Source of the DNA: Medakamo hakoo
Lineage: Eukaryota; Chlorophyta; Trebouxiophyceae; Coccomyxaceae
Direction: 5' to 3'
NCBI GenBank assembly: GCA_026636295.1
Contig: CP089459.1
Location: forward strand, 930,001 to 994,000
DNA: 64,000 nucleotides
Numbering within the stretch: position 1 is the stretch's first letter; every line of letters starts with the position of its first letter. Shown in pieces: positions 26,164 through 36,679 of the stretch. Below the pieces are notes generated by a model, which was not told where the DNA came from, searched no databases, and worked only from the letters and a program-made list of their open reading frames with translations. A program made the position numbers and the translations under genes.

Positions 26164-29100
26164 ATGAACGCGGCCGCCTCTGTCTCTGACGACGTCCCGC
26201 CGCCCGCCGAACCCGAACCGGACGATCGGCCGCCGGCGGCCGACGACCATGACGACGAGCCGCCCGTGGAGGAACAGGCGGTCGTGGAGACGGACCCGTC
26301 CGGGCGGTACTCGCGGGTGAGTCCAAGGCTTGAGGGAGAGGGGGAGCGGAGCGGCGCGGAGCGGAGAGCGCGGGCGCGTGGTGGCGTTGGCGGCCCCGGT
26401 GTGCGAGGGCGAGCGCGCGCGCCGTGGGCAGCCTGCAGTGAGCTGCCGCTCTCCACGCCCGCGGCTGGGCGCCAGACGCTCGTGCCCTTGCAGCGGACCG
26501 GCAATGGGCGTGGGTTAAGAGGCTTGCTGCGGGAGGGACGCCGTCCCCGCGACCTCGCGCCGTCGTTTTGTTTTCCCTCGCGCACCGCCGCCGCCGCTGC
26601 GAGCGCCGGGCTTTGCACGGCCGCGTGTGCCCACAGCACCGCGTGCAGGCCGTCCCTCGCCCACCCAGGCTCGAGCCAGGACACGTGGCCGCTCGACGGC
26701 GGGGTTGGGCGAGGGTGGAAACGCGGCCGGAGGCGGGCGGGACGCCCGTCGCCTGCGGGCCGCCGCATGCCTCGGAACCCCGCCGTCCCTCCAACCACAC
26801 CCCCCTCACGCGCGCTCTTGTCCCCACTCCCCACCCCTCGCCCCACTCCCCCACCCCCAAACAACTCGCAGTACGACCAAGTCCTCGGCCGCGGCGCCTT
26901 CAAAACAGTCTACAAAGCGTTTGACGAGGAGGAAGGCACGGAAGTCGCGTGGAACCAGGTGCGCGTCGCGGAGCTGGTGCGGGAAGCGTCGTCGGGCGAG
27001 GAGCGCGACCGCCTGTTTGCCGAGATCCGGGTGCTCAAGCAGCTCAAGCACCGCAACATCATGACCTTCCACGACTCCTGGCTGGACCCGGACGCCGCCA
27101 CCGTCAACTTCATCACCGAACTGTTCACGTCCGGGACGCTGCGCCAGTACCGCAAGCGCCACCGCCACATCGACGACGAGGTCCTGAAACGGTGGGCGTG
27201 GCAGATCCTGTGCGGCCTGGTCTACCTGCACGGCCACACGCCGCCCATCATCCACCGGGACCTGAAGTGCGACAACATCTTCATCAACGGGTCGGAGGGC
27301 GTCGTCAAGATCGGGGACTTGGGGCTGGCCACCCTCCTGCGCGCGCGCACGGCGCCGCAGTCGGTGCTGGGCACGCCCGAGTTCATGGCGCCCGAGCTGT
27401 ATGAGGAGGAGTACGACGACCGGGTGGACGTCTACTCGTTCGGCATGTGCCTGCTGGAACTGGCGACGATGGAGTACCCGTACGCCGAGTGCCGCAACGC
27501 GGCCCAGATCTATCGCAAGGTGACGCTCGGCATCCGGCCCGCGGGCCTGGCGCGCGTGCCGTCGCGCGAGCTGGCCGACGTCATTTCGGCGTGCATCGCG
27601 CCGCGCGCCCGCCGGCCGCGTGCCCGCCAGCTCCTCAAACACCCGTACTTTGAAAGCGTGCGCGCCCAGCTGCGGGCGGAGCAGGGCGGCGGCGGCGGTG
27701 GGGGCGCGCGCGCGGGCGCGGGCGGCGCGCCGCTCGCGGGCGGGTCCGCTGCTGCCGCCGCCGCCGCGGGCGTCGGACCCGGCGCCCTGGGCGGCGTGTC
27801 CGGCTCGACCGCCGACCTCTTGTTCGCCGAAGCGTCCGCGGGCGGCGGCCCCGCCGGCTCCGGCTGGCCCGCCGGCGCGTTTGGGAGTGCCACCTCCATT
27901 TCGCGTGCGTCGTCGGCCGGCGGTGACTGGGCGGGCGACCTGCCCGCCCAGCTGGCTGCCGTGCCTGAGGCTGACTCGGAATCTGACGAAGCGGGCACGG
28001 ACAAAGCGGGGACGGGCGGTGGTGTGTCCGCGGCGGGCACGCCGACGGCCGGGCGGCGGCCGCCCGGGACGCCGCCCCCCGGCGGCCCGCTCGCTGGCGC
28101 TCGCCCGGCCGGCGCGCCCGCGGCTGCCTGGGCCGCGGGTGCGCGCGCGCCCACGCCGCCGCCGCCTGTCGCCGGTGGCGGCTTCCGGCGGCCGCCGCTC
28201 GCCCCGCCCTCGCCTCACGCCGTCCGGTCGGACGCGTCGGACGACGGGTCCCACCGGTCGGCGCCGCCGCCGCCGCCGCCGCTCCCGCCCGCGTCGCCGC
28301 ACGCCGCGCCCGTCATGGGCGCGGGCGGCCGCGAATTCCGGGTCAAGGGCCGGCTCTGTCCTCCGCCCGCCGACGCGCCGCCCGGTGCCGCGGAGTCTCT
28401 GTGCCTGCGCCTGCGCATCGCCCCGCCGGCCGGCCCGCCCCAGACCGTCGAGTTTGGGTTCGACCTGGCGGCCGACACCGCGCTCTCGGTCGCGTCTGAA
28501 ATGGTCGACGACCTGGACCTGTCCCACGACGACGCGCTGGCCATCGCCGCCGCCATCCGGGAGGAGATCGGGCTGCTGCTGGGTGGGGCGGCATCCCAGG
28601 CGGGGCCCGGCGGCGGCGCGGCGCTCGTCGCCAAGTACGCGCACCAGCTCGCGCCCGTCGGCGGCGGCGGCGGGGGCGGTGGCGGCGGCGGGCGCGGCGG
28701 GCCCGCCGGCGGCGGGGCGGGCGCGCCCGCCGGTGGCCCGCCCCACATCTCCGTCCCGGCCCTGGGCGGCGCGGCGCCCGCTGCTGCTGCGCCGCCTTCC
28801 CTGCGCCCGGGGTCGGGGTCCACCGCCTCCGGCCCGCCGTCGTCGCTGCCGTCGGCGGTGACCGTGGGGCCGGCATCGGGCGCGGGCGGCGGCCCCGCGG
28901 CCGACGCCGCGCGCTGGCCGCCGCCGCCGCCGCCGCAACCCTCCGGCACGCTGCCCGCCGCGCCGCCGGCCGACCCGGCCGCCGCTGTGGCCGCCCACGC
29001 GCCCATCGCCCAGCTCATGGACGGCCTGCGCGGCCTGCAGGCCGCGGACGATGGCGCCGGCGGCGGGCGCCCACCAGCCCCGCCCCTGGCCTCCCACCCC

Positions 29101-30006
29101 GTCCTCCTGTCGCCGCCGGCCGAGCGGGGCGACCCGCTGTCCCCGCCCGCCGGCGCGGGGGTGGGGGGCCAGGCCCCGCTGCGCGACTCCGGCCACCTGT
29201 TTGGCGGCGGCGCGGGCGGCCCCTGGCCCGCCGTGGCCGGGCCGCCCAGCCCGTTTGCCGGGCTGGCCGGCTTGCCTTTGGGCGCCGCCGCCGCCGCGCC
29301 CGCCGTCGCCGCGCCCGCCCCTCCCTCCGCCGTCGTGGCCGCCGCCACGGGTGCCCTTGGCGCGCTGGACCTGGCGGTCGAGCCCGCGACGGCGTCGGCC
29401 GTGGCCATGGCGTCGCCCGGCCGGTCCAGCGGCGGCGGCGCCGTCGCGCTCGGCTCGCTCTCCTCCGGCCTCGCCTCACCCATGGCGGGCGGGTCGTCCG
29501 CGGGGACGGGCGGCGGGCTGGCGTCCGCGCGCGGATCCCTGGCTGCGTTGCAGGCGGCCGGAGGCGGCGGCGGCGGCAGCGGCGGCGGGTGGTCGGCGCC
29601 CGGCTCGCGCGCGTGGTCGCCCGAGCGCGCGCTCTCCCCCGGCGCGGGCGGCGGCCTGCCGCCCCGCTCCGCCTCCCGCGGCGGCGTGCCGCCCGGCGCC
29701 GGCCCCGCCCTGGCCTCCGTCGCGTCCGCGTCGTCGGCCGAGCTCAAAGAACTGCGCCGCCGGGCGGCCGCCGACGCGGCCGACCTGATGGCGTCCCGCT
29801 CCCTCCTGGGCCTGGACGCGTTTGGCGGTGGTACCGGTGGCGGTACCGCCGGTGGCGGTGGTGGCGGTGCGGGCGGTCCGGGCACGCACTCCGCCGGCGG
29901 GTCCGTGCGCGGCGGGTCCGCGGCTGCCGGACGCAACGGCAACGGCGGCAGCGCCGCCGCCAACGGCGGCCAGCCGTCGCTGGCGCACAGCCGGAGCGCG
30001 CTCTAA
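26164..30006 (+). CDS. WNK: WNK (with-no-lysine) protein kinase
   Basis: Ser/Thr kinase of osmotic and ion signalling. Two exons: 26164-26316 and 26872-30006; 1095 aa; intron of 555 nt. The kinase domain starts at the junction: QVLGRGAFKTVYKAFDEEEG carries the catalytic Lys in the glycine loop, and GTEVAWNQVRV has Asn where other kinases have Lys, the WNK hallmark. HRDLKCDNIFING, KIGDLGLATLL, GTPEFMAPELYEEEYDDRVD and DVYSFGMCLLELATMEYPY follow. Near residues 543-620 is a PF2/OSR1-C-like autoinhibitory domain (FGFDLAADTALSVASEMVDD, then DDALAIAAAIREEIGLLL). The remaining about 470 residues are Gly/Pro/Ala/Ser-rich and probably disordered. An A7 run precedes the ATG and an A9 run follows the stop. 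Confidence 0.97.
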   Translation: MNAAASVSDDVPPPAEPEPDDRPPAADDHDDEPPVEEQAVVETDPSGRYSRVSPRLEGEGERSGAERRARARGGVGGPGVRGRARAPWAACSELPLSTPAAGRQTLVPLQRTGNGRGLRGLLREGRRPRDLAPSFCFPSRTAAAAASAGLCTAACAHSTACRPSLAHPGSSQDTWPLDGGVGRGWKRGRRRAGRPSPAGRRMPRNPAVPPTTPPSRALLSPLPTPRPTPPPPNNSQYDQVLGRGAFKTVYKAFDEEEGTEVAWNQVRVAELVREASSGEERDRLFAEIRVLKQLKHRNIMTFHDSWLDPDAATVNFITELFTSGTLRQYRKRHRHIDDEVLKRWAWQILCGLVYLHGHTPPIIHRDLKCDNIFINGSEGVVKIGDLGLATLLRARTAPQSVLGTPEFMAPELYEEEYDDRVDVYSFGMCLLELATMEYPYAECRNAAQIYRKVTLGIRPAGLARVPSRELADVISACIAPRARRPRARQLLKHPYFESVRAQLRAEQGGGGGGGARAGAGGAPLAGGSAAAAAAAGVGPGALGGVSGSTADLLFAEASAGGGPAGSGWPAGAFGSATSISRASSAGGDWAGDLPAQLAAVPEADSESDEAGTDKAGTGGGVSAAGTPTAGRRPPGTPPPGGPLAGARPAGAPAAAWAAGARAPTPPPPVAGGGFRRPPLAPPSPHAVRSDASDDGSHRSAPPPPPPLPPASPHAAPVMGAGGREFRVKGRLCPPPADAPPGAAESLCLRLRIAPPAGPPQTVEFGFDLAADTALSVASEMVDDLDLSHDDALAIAAAIREEIGLLLGGAASQAGPGGGAALVAKYAHQLAPVGGGGGGGGGGGRGGPAGGGAGAPAGGPPHISVPALGGAAPAAAAPPSLRPGSGSTASGPPSSLPSAVTVGPASGAGGGPAADAARWPPPPPPQPSGTLPAAPPADPAAAVAAHAPIAQLMDGLRGLQAADDGAGGGRPPAPPLASHPVLLSPPAERGDPLSPPAGAGVGGQAPLRDSGHLFGGGAGGPWPAVAGPPSPFAGLAGLPLGAAAAAPAVAAPAPPSAVVAAATGALGALDLAVEPATASAVAMASPGRSSGGGAVALGSLSSGLASPMAGGSSAGTGGGLASARGSLAALQAAGGGGGGSGGGWSAPGSRAWSPERALSPGAGGGLPPRSASRGGVPPGAGPALASVASASSAELKELRRRAAADAADLMASRSLLGLDAFGGGTGGGTAGGGGGGAGGPGTHSAGGSVRGGSAAAGRNGNGGSAAANGGQPSLAHSRSAL

Positions 30007-30241
30007 CAAAAAAAAAGACAAAGCTGTTTTGCCCTCCCCTCATTTGTTTTAGGTTCCCCACCCCCTCTTTTTGCCTCTCCGTCCCATTTCAGCACACACC
30101 TGCGTGCGCGCGGCGGCGGAGAGGGTGTTTCATTCTTAGTACCGGGGGATCACGGGGTCATGTCTTGCAACACGAGAAACGCCGAACAACGAAGGCCCAC
30201 ACCACGCTCTCCGGCCGCCCCGCCCCGCCCCCCCTCTCGCT

Positions 30242-31265
30242 TCATTTCGTCTCGCCCGCCGACCACACCGGCACGACGTCGAGAACTTCGATCTGCAACT
30301 CAAACCCTCCGTTGGGCGGGATTTCGCCCAGGCCTTTGGACCCATACCCCGCCGGACTGCCCTCAGGAATCAAGACGGAGCGCTGGTGTGTGTTGTGTGG
30401 TGCGTTTTTTGTTTTGTGTGAGGCGTGGTCGACAGGAGGTGCGCACCCTGGCAAAAAAAAAAGAGAAACGGCCGCGGCCACGCGGTTCATGCCCTCTCCC
30501 TCTCCTTCTTACCTTGCCTCCCGCCCGCATGCCCAGCACGGCTCGGGACAGGGCCGGCGGCGGCTGCGGGCCCGCCGCGCCCGAAAACAGGCCGCCCGCG
30601 GAGTCGCCGGCTGGGCGCGCAGCGCGCGACGCTGCGTCGAGCGGCCCTCCGGCTGTGAAAGTGAACGGTTCGGCGATGGTGCGGTTGCCGCCCAGGAGGC
30701 GAGCAGAGCGCGATGACGCGACGTCAATGCCGCGGAAAAGGCTGTCGAAATGCACGGTGACCGTGTCGCCCTCGTGGATGGGCGGGGACTTCGTGCCTGG
30801 CTCTGTGTCGAGCGTGGCAAAGGCGCCGTCGTCTGCGGGGGTGTAGGCTTCCAGCGGTGCGGTCGCAGCGGCGGAGCCGCGCCGGGGTTTGAGTTCCTTT
30901 TTGAAGCTGAAGCGTGTGTGTGTCAGTTGTGGGGGAGCCCCCACGTCCCCGTCCCCGTGGGTGAGAGAGCGAAAAGGATGGTGGTCGGGGAAAACGACGG
31001 CCGCCACGCGGGCGGGCGGGCGGGCGGGCGCTGTTTGAGAAATGACGGGCGCCTCCAAAAAAACTCACCCAACGGCCGACGCTGGTCCACTGCCCAAGAA
31101 AATGGGCGCGGCTGTCAGCCCGGCCAGCACCGCCCGCCGGGACGGTGGAGTGGGCGGGCGGGCGACGGGCGGCAGAGGCGCGTGTTGTTTGGCCAGCCGC
31201 GCCGACGTGCCGCTACTAGACGACGACGACGACGCGTCGGACGCCGCGGACGCGCGGGCGAGCAT
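30242..31265 (-). CDS. Thylakoid-lumen FKBP-type peptidyl-prolyl isomerase
   Basis: Prolyl cis-trans isomerase family. Three exons: 31069-31265, 30513-30906, 30242-30382; 243 aa. The N-terminus is bipartite: a Ser/Ala-rich transit region, then a twin-arginine signal (SRRAVLAGLTAAPIFLGSG) ending ASAVG, consistent with Tat import into the lumen. The mature part carries the FKBP fold: EGDTVTVHFDSLFRG, FTFTAGG, RAVLGMRAGGK joined by splicing to RSVLIPEGSPAGYGSKGLGE, then FELQIEVLDVV. An insertion lies between the flap and the GMRAGGK motif. Several aromatic active-site residues of FKBP12 appear substituted, as in many lumenal FKBPs, so isomerase activity is uncertain. The exact paralogue (FKBP16/17/18 group) is not assigned. 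Confidence 0.88.
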
Positions 31266-31467
31266 TGTACAGGCTGGATTATAGGACGGACGGCTCGGCT
31301 TTGTGTGGGGGTGGGGGTGGGTGCGGTGCGGTGTGGAGGGGCGTGACCGAGCTCGGCGGAGGGAGGACTGAACAATTCACTGCCCACTCCGCGCAAGCGC
31401 GTTCAGAGCGCGCCGCGACGAGAGAGGGGAGAGACACTCGCGACATTTCTCTCGCGCGGCGCCCGCC

Positions 31468-33035
31468 ATGTCGTTGCGCCCTCTGGCCGAGGCTGCCGCC
31501 CTGGCCCTGCGCCGCCTGACCTCGTCATCAGCGTGCTCCAGCGGCCGCGGGATTGGTGTGGCGCTCTGCTTTTCGTCCATCGGCGGGTCCGGCGCCGCGC
31601 CGCGCCTCTTTGCCGCCGCGGCACGGCCAGCTGCAACGCCTGTTTACGCCCTGGCCCTGGCCAGGTCACGCGGAGGCTCGCTCCTACCGGCCCGTGGCTT
31701 TGCTGCGTCCGCGGTTGTGCGTGGCGCGGCTGCGGAGGGCGCAGTGCGCGCCGCTGCTTCGACGGCCGCGGCGGCAGCAACCTCCGCGGCCCGTTCTCGG
31801 GACGCCGTCTCCCGGGGCCCGCGCGCCCTCATCCGGGCGTACAAGCAGCTGGCTAAATTTCGGCTGACGTGTTTAGTCGTGGCGACGGCGGCGGCCGGCT
31901 TTGTCGCAGGTGAGTGGGTGGGTGGGGTGGGTGGGGGGTGGGGGTGGGGGGAAGCAGCGAGCAAACCTGCTCCACGCCTGGGCCGCTGTCCCTCGCCCAC
32001 ACACGCCTCCCCGCACCCAACAATGCAGGCTCCCCCGACACCGTCGACAAAGGCGGCCTCGCCCTGACGTCCCTGGGCACCGCTCTGTGCGCGGCATCCG
32101 CCAACACGCTCAACCAGGCGTACGAAATTGCGTCGGACGCGCGCATGGCGCGGACGGCCGCGCGCCCCCTGCCCTCCGGCCGCCTCACCCGCGCCCACGC
32201 CCTCTGGTTCGCGGCGGTGACGGGCGTCGCGGGCGTCGCAGGCCTCTCCGCCTGCGTCAATGACCTGGCCGCGTGCATCGGCGCTGGCACCATCGCCCTG
32301 TACGCGGCCGTCTACACGCCGCTGAAAGCGGTCACGCCCGCCGCCACCTGGGTCGGCGCGGCCGTGGGGGCGGCCCCGCCCCTCCTCGGCTGGGCGGGCG
32401 CGGCGGGCGCCCTGCAACCCGGCGCAGCGGTGCTGGGCCTGGGCCTGTACTTTTGGCAGCTGCCGCACTTCATGGCCCTGGCCCGGCTCGGCCGGGCGGA
32501 CTATGCAGCGGGCGGCCTGAAGATGCTGTGCCACGCCGACCCGACTGGCAGGCGCGTGGCGGGCTGCGCCCTGCGCAACGCCCTCTACCTCCTGCCCCTG
32601 GGCTTTGCGGCTGTCGCGGCGGGCGCGGCCAGCGCGCCGTTCGCGCCGGAGGCGGCCGTGGCGACGGGCGTGTTTGCGGCGGCCGCCGCGGCGTTTTACG
32701 CCAAGCCGTCCGACGCCAACGCCCGCCTCGTCTTCCGCGCGTCCCTGCTCCACCTCCCCGTCTGGATGGGGTGCTTCCTGGCGCACCGCGTCCCCAACAC
32801 GCCGGCCGCCCGGGCGGCGCAAGCGCCGGGGGCGGTCAAAGCCCGGGCGGCCGAGTTCGTGGACCGCGGCTTTGCGGTGCGGGGCACGACCGTCCCGCCC
32901 GACCCGGCGTGGCCGCCCGCCGCGCCCGTCGCGCCGCGGGCCCTGCCCTTCCCCATTGGACTGGCGCCCACGCCGCCTGGGTGGTGGGGAAGTGCCAAGG
33001 ACGGAGGGAAGAAGAGTGGTGGTGGTGGCGTGTGA
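31468..33035 (+). CDS. COX10: COX10, protoheme IX farnesyltransferase (heme O synthase)
   Basis: Inner-membrane prenyltransferase that makes heme O for cytochrome c oxidase. Two exons: 31468-31909 and 32029-33035; 482 aa. A long Ala/Ser/Arg-rich presequence is followed by LIRAYKQLAKFRLTCLVVAT. The conserved prenyl-diphosphate motif is NTLNQAYEIASDARMARTAA, then RPLPSGRLT. The second conserved loop is FYFWQ-type GLYFWQLPHFMALA, followed by GGLKMLCHADPTGRRVAG. About eight hydrophobic spans are seen (TIALYAAVYTPLKAV, LGLGLYFWQLPHFMAL and others). The short intron is G-rich at its 5' end and C-rich at its 3' end. The 3' end faces the reductase gene with only 51 bp between stops. Confidence 0.95.
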
Positions 33036-33086
33036 AAGAGAGAGACCAAGCTTGGCTTTTTTTTTGCTCTTTTGTTTCTCCCTTCC

Positions 33087-33091
33087 TTACA
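33087..33091 (-). terminator. TGTAA overlapping the reductase stop
   Basis: Minus-strand TGTAA includes the TAA stop of the DHRS4-like gene, inside the 51-bp convergent gap with COX10. Possible poly(A) signal by analogy with other green algae. Confidence 0.4.
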
Positions 33092-33911
33092 GCCTGGACG
33101 CCAGCATGCCGCCCGCCACGACCAGCGTCTCCCCGACCACGTAGCTCGCGTCGTCGCTCGCCAAAAAGGCGATGGCCGCCGCGATTTCGTCGGCCCGCCC
33201 CAGCCGGCGCAGCAGCGTGCAGCCCTCCGCTTCCTCCCTCGCCGCAGGGTCCTCCACCAGCGCGGCCGCGAACTTGGTGGCGACCGTGCCCGGCGCCACG
33301 CAGTTGACGCGCACCCCGCGCGGCGCCAGCTCGGACGCCAGGACGCGGGACAGGGCGACCAGCCCCGTCTTGGAGACCGCGTACACCGCGATGGGCGGGG
33401 AGTCGGGCCTGAAGGCCGTCACAGACGAGACGAGGACGATCGCCGAGCCGCGGGCGAGGAGTGGGGCCGCCGCCCGGACGAGGCGGAGCGGGGCCGCGAC
33501 GTTGGCGTCGAGCGTCTTGGCCACGGCGCCGTCGGGCGCGGCCAGCGCGGGCCCCGCCACCGGGTTGGCGGCCGCGTTGGAGATGAGGACGTCCAGGCAC
33601 GGGCCAGCCCGCCCCAGGCGGGCCGCGGCCGACCGCACGGCGGCCAGCGCCGCGTCCAGGCCGGCCGCTGTGTTGACGTTTGCGGCGACGCCGCTCGCGC
33701 CCGCCACGCCAGCGGACGCGAGGGACGCCAGGGCGGCGTCCACGTTTGCCTGGGACCTGGAGCAGATGACGACGGTGCCGCCTTCCCTTCCCAGGCGTTC
33801 CGCGGTCGCCAAGCCGATGCCGGCGGTGCCGGCCGTCACCAGGCAGAGCTTGCCGGCGAAGCGGGCGCACGTCGGCGGCGCGCGCGAGGTGGAGGGCGCC
33901 GCACCGCTCAT
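33087..33911 (-). CDS. DHRS4-like short-chain dehydrogenase/reductase, probably peroxisomal
   Basis: NAD(P)(H)-dependent carbonyl reductase of the classical SDR family. Single exon, 274 aa from ATG at 33911. Rossmann motif CLVTAGTAGIGLATAERLG, ICSRSQANVDAA (Arg suggests NADPH preference), LISNAAANP, the catalytic Ser in IVLVSSVTAF and YxxxK in YAVSKTGLVALSR, then RVNCVAPGTVATKF. The C-terminus GGMLASRL ends in SRL, a variant PTS1 signal also found in animal DHRS4, so peroxisomal import is likely (inference). An in-frame upstream extension exists but is leader-like. Substrate cannot be read from sequence. Confidence 0.88.
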   Translation of the reverse strand: MSGAAPSTSRAPPTCARFAGKLCLVTAGTAGIGLATAERLGREGGTVVICSRSQANVDAALASLASAGVAGASGVAANVNTAAGLDAALAAVRSAAARLGRAGPCLDVLISNAAANPVAGPALAAPDGAVAKTLDANVAAPLRLVRAAAPLLARGSAIVLVSSVTAFRPDSPPIAVYAVSKTGLVALSRVLASELAPRGVRVNCVAPGTVATKFAAALVEDPAAREEAEGCTLLRRLGRADEIAAAIAFLASDDASYVVGETLVVAGGMLASRL

Positions 33912-34163
33912 CAAATCCCCGGCCGCCTTGTTTTTCCTTTGGTTTGCGTTTACCTCGCGGTCAGGCGTTGGTTGGTGGTGCCAGCGACTCGCTGGCGGGG
34001 TGGGGGACGGCTCGCAGGAGGCCCGGAGCCTGATGCGGTTTGCGTTCTGAAGTCTGAGGAGAGAGAAAGAAGAGCGCGGAGTGAGCAGCGGACGGCGCAC
34101 GTACTCCACTCCTTCATTTCACTCCGCATCTTTCGCCGCACACCAACACACGGTCGTCGTGCC

Positions 34164-35724
34164 ATGCGTCGTGCGGCGGCCGGCCTGCTCCTGCGGGGCC
34201 TCCGCGCGTCGCCTTCGGCGGCGGCGGCTGAGGCGTCGTCGGCCGAGTGAGTTTTTCTTTGCTTAGCGAGCGCCGCCACAGCGCGTCTGCTTCTCTCCCG
34301 CCGTCCACCGGCCTCCCACACCTGCGGTCCTCACCTCCCTCCCCTGCACAAACACCGCTTGAACAGGCCCTTTGCCCTGGGCGGCGTGCGCTTCGCGTCC
34401 CAGCTGGCTGGTGCGTTGGTTTTTTGTTGGTTCCCACGCGCGGCGGTTGAGTGGAATGCAGGGGTCTTTCCCTGCGACGCCCGCCCGCCACGGCCGACCC
34501 CTTTTTGGGTCGAAGCCTGCCCAGGCTCTGGCCAGAGGCCCCGTCCACGCGACTGTGTGGCTGCCGGCCCCGGAAAAAGGCGTGGAGTGCCTGCAAAGAC
34601 GGGCGAAACACACACCCCGCGCCGCCGCCGCCTCGCCCGCGCGCCATCGCCGCCGCCCTGCTTTTCGCTCACGCCCTTGCCGTCTCCTCCCCTTTCTTCT
34701 TCGCCAACAACAGTCAAGCAGCGCATGCGGTCGGTGACCAACATCCAGAAGATCACCAAGGCCATGAAGATGGTGGCGGCGTCCAAAATGCGGGTCGCCC
34801 AAGCGTCCACGGAGCAGTCGCGCGGCCTGGTCGAGCCTTTCCTCCGCCTGCTGGGCGACGCGCCCGGTGAGTTTTTTGAGAGACGGGTGGCTTTTTCAGA
34901 GCAGGGAGGAGAAGGCGAGCGCTTGCTGGGTGTGGTGTGGAGGCGTGCCGAGGGGCGGGAACGTCGCGGGCGCGACGTTTCTTCCTTTTTCCTCCTCACC
35001 GATCGACCCCCGTGCCCCCACCCCCCACCCCCCCCCCCACCCCACCCCACCCGCAGACACGGACGTCGAAAACAACCTGACCGTCGCGATCACGACCGAC
35101 AAAGGCTTGTGCGGCGGCATCAACACGGCCGTCGCCAAGTACGCCCGCGCGACCGCCGCGGCGGAAGGCGCGGGTGAGGGCAAGAAGGCCTCGTTCGTCG
35201 TCATCGGCGAGAAGGGGCGCGCGCAGCTCGGGCGCGGCGAGTCGGCCGGCGCCATCACCGCGACGGTCGCGGACGTCCAGAAAGTCCGCCTGACGTTTGC
35301 GCAGGCGTCGGCCATCGCCGGCATCCTGCTGAAGACCGAGTACGACGCCGCCCGCCTGGTCTTTAACCGGTTTTGTTCCGCCATCTCCTTCAAGCCGACC
35401 GTCGGGACCGTCCTGTCGCCCGACACCCTGGAAAAGCAGGCGGAAGCGGGCGGCCAGCTCGACGCGTACGAGGTGGAAGGCCCCGACCGGGCCGAGCTCC
35501 TGCACGACCTGTCCGAATTCCACTTGGCGGCCGCCCTGTACAACGCCCTCCTCGAAAACAACTGCTCGGAGCAGGCGGCGCGCATGAGCGCCATGGAGTC
35601 CTCCACCAAAAACGCGACGGAAATCCTGGGCAAGCTCACGCTCTCGTACAACAGGTCGCGCCAGGCCTCCATCACCACGGAGCTGATCGAGATCATTTCC
35701 GGGGCGGCCGCGCTGGAGGGTTAG
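34164..35724 (+). CDS. ATP3: Mitochondrial ATP synthase F1 gamma subunit
   Basis: Central rotor stalk of mitochondrial F1Fo ATP synthase. Four exons: 34164-34246, 34367-34410, 34714-34866, 35057-35724; 315 aa. Arg/Ala-rich presequence (RRAAAGLLLRGLRAS), then the N-terminal helix VKQRMRSVTNIQKITKAMKM, VAASKMRVAQ, the core VAITTDKGLCGGINTAVAK, and the C-terminal helix ENNCSEQAARMSAMESSTKN with LGKLTLSYNRSRQASITTEL. It lacks the regulatory Cys-containing insert of the plastid gamma subunit, so it is the mitochondrial form. Intron 2 has a GTGCGT donor; intron 3 ends in a C-rich tract. Divergent from the reductase gene over 252 bp. Confidence 0.97.
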
Positions 35725-35914
35725 AAGGGAGAGAGCGGAGAGGGAGGGAGGGAGGGCGTGCGTGTGGGGGGCGGCGGCGTGTCGGCGGGGCGGGGCGGCG
35801 TGCCGTGTGAAAAAGACGCGCGCATGTTTCTCGGCTGGACGGCAGAGTGGGGAGGGTTTTTTCTCACACGCTCTCTTTCCTCGCTCCCCCCGCCGCCACG
35901 CCCCCTTTGTTCCA

Positions 35915-36679
35915 TCAGTAAATGAGGGATGCCACCTCCGTCAGCGCGTAGTTGATCGCAAACAGCAGCGCCGCCGACGTCGCCACAATCGCCAGCACGA
36001 CCGCCGTGTCGCCCGCCGCCCGGCCGAGCGTCGGCCACTCGATCAGGCGCGCTTCTTCCAAGACGCCTTGGAGCAGAGACCCCGTCGCGTTGGCGGGGGA
36101 GGTGCCGGGCGCCGTCTGTTGCGACCGGCGCAGGGCGGCCAGACGGCGGATGTCGTCGGGCGACAGGTCTTCGCCGCCCGTTTCGGCGGCCTAAAGAGTG
36201 GGGAGTGGGGTGAGGTGGAGGGAGATGGGATGAGGCTTGGTCGTGGCTAGGCCCCGCTGTCGTCGCTGCTCGCCGTCCCTCTCCCGCCCCGCACGCCCCC
36301 CCCCCTCCCACTCCTGTTCCCGTACCTTCCTCTCCGCGGCAATGGCGTCCGCCCGGGCCGCGTATTCCACGTCGCCCGCGGCCGACATGCCCTCCTCCGC
36401 CACGCGGGCGACGCCTTCTGCATAGTCGACGGCGGCCGCATCGGCACCAGACTTGGGCGCGTCGCCGTCCTCACCGCCTTTCTTCGGTGCCGGCGCGCCT
36501 GGTGCGCCTGGCGGTGCCTGCTGCCGGTTCTTGGACGGCTCGCCGACCTGGGCGGAGAGGCGCGTGGACGGGCGACGGCTGGCGGGCACAGCGAGCGGAG
36601 AGCGTGCGGGCGTGTGCGAGCGACTGGAAGACGCCGCGCCCGCGGCCAGGCGAGAGGGTGGCAGGGCGAGAGGGGACAT
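35915..36679 (-). CDS. SECE1: Plastid SecE (thylakoid Sec translocase subunit)
   Basis: Small subunit of the chloroplast SecYE channel. Two exons: 36326-36679 and 35915-36190, joined in phase 0; 209 aa. N-terminal Ser/Arg/Ala-rich transit peptide (RSHTPARSPLAVPASRRPST), a Gly/Pro/Lys linker and an acidic helical stretch, then the SecE block: LLQGVLEEARLIEWPTLGRA followed by one membrane span (AVVLAIVATSAALLFAINYA) and LTEVASLIY at the C-terminus. The EWPT motif and single span near the end identify the family. Divergent from the small helical protein over 172 bp. Confidence 0.9.

Noticed and set aside
35000-35056. C-rich tract before ATP gamma exon 4 as a separate repeat element
   Set aside because: It is the 3' end of intron 3 and fits the C-rich acceptor pattern of other introns here.
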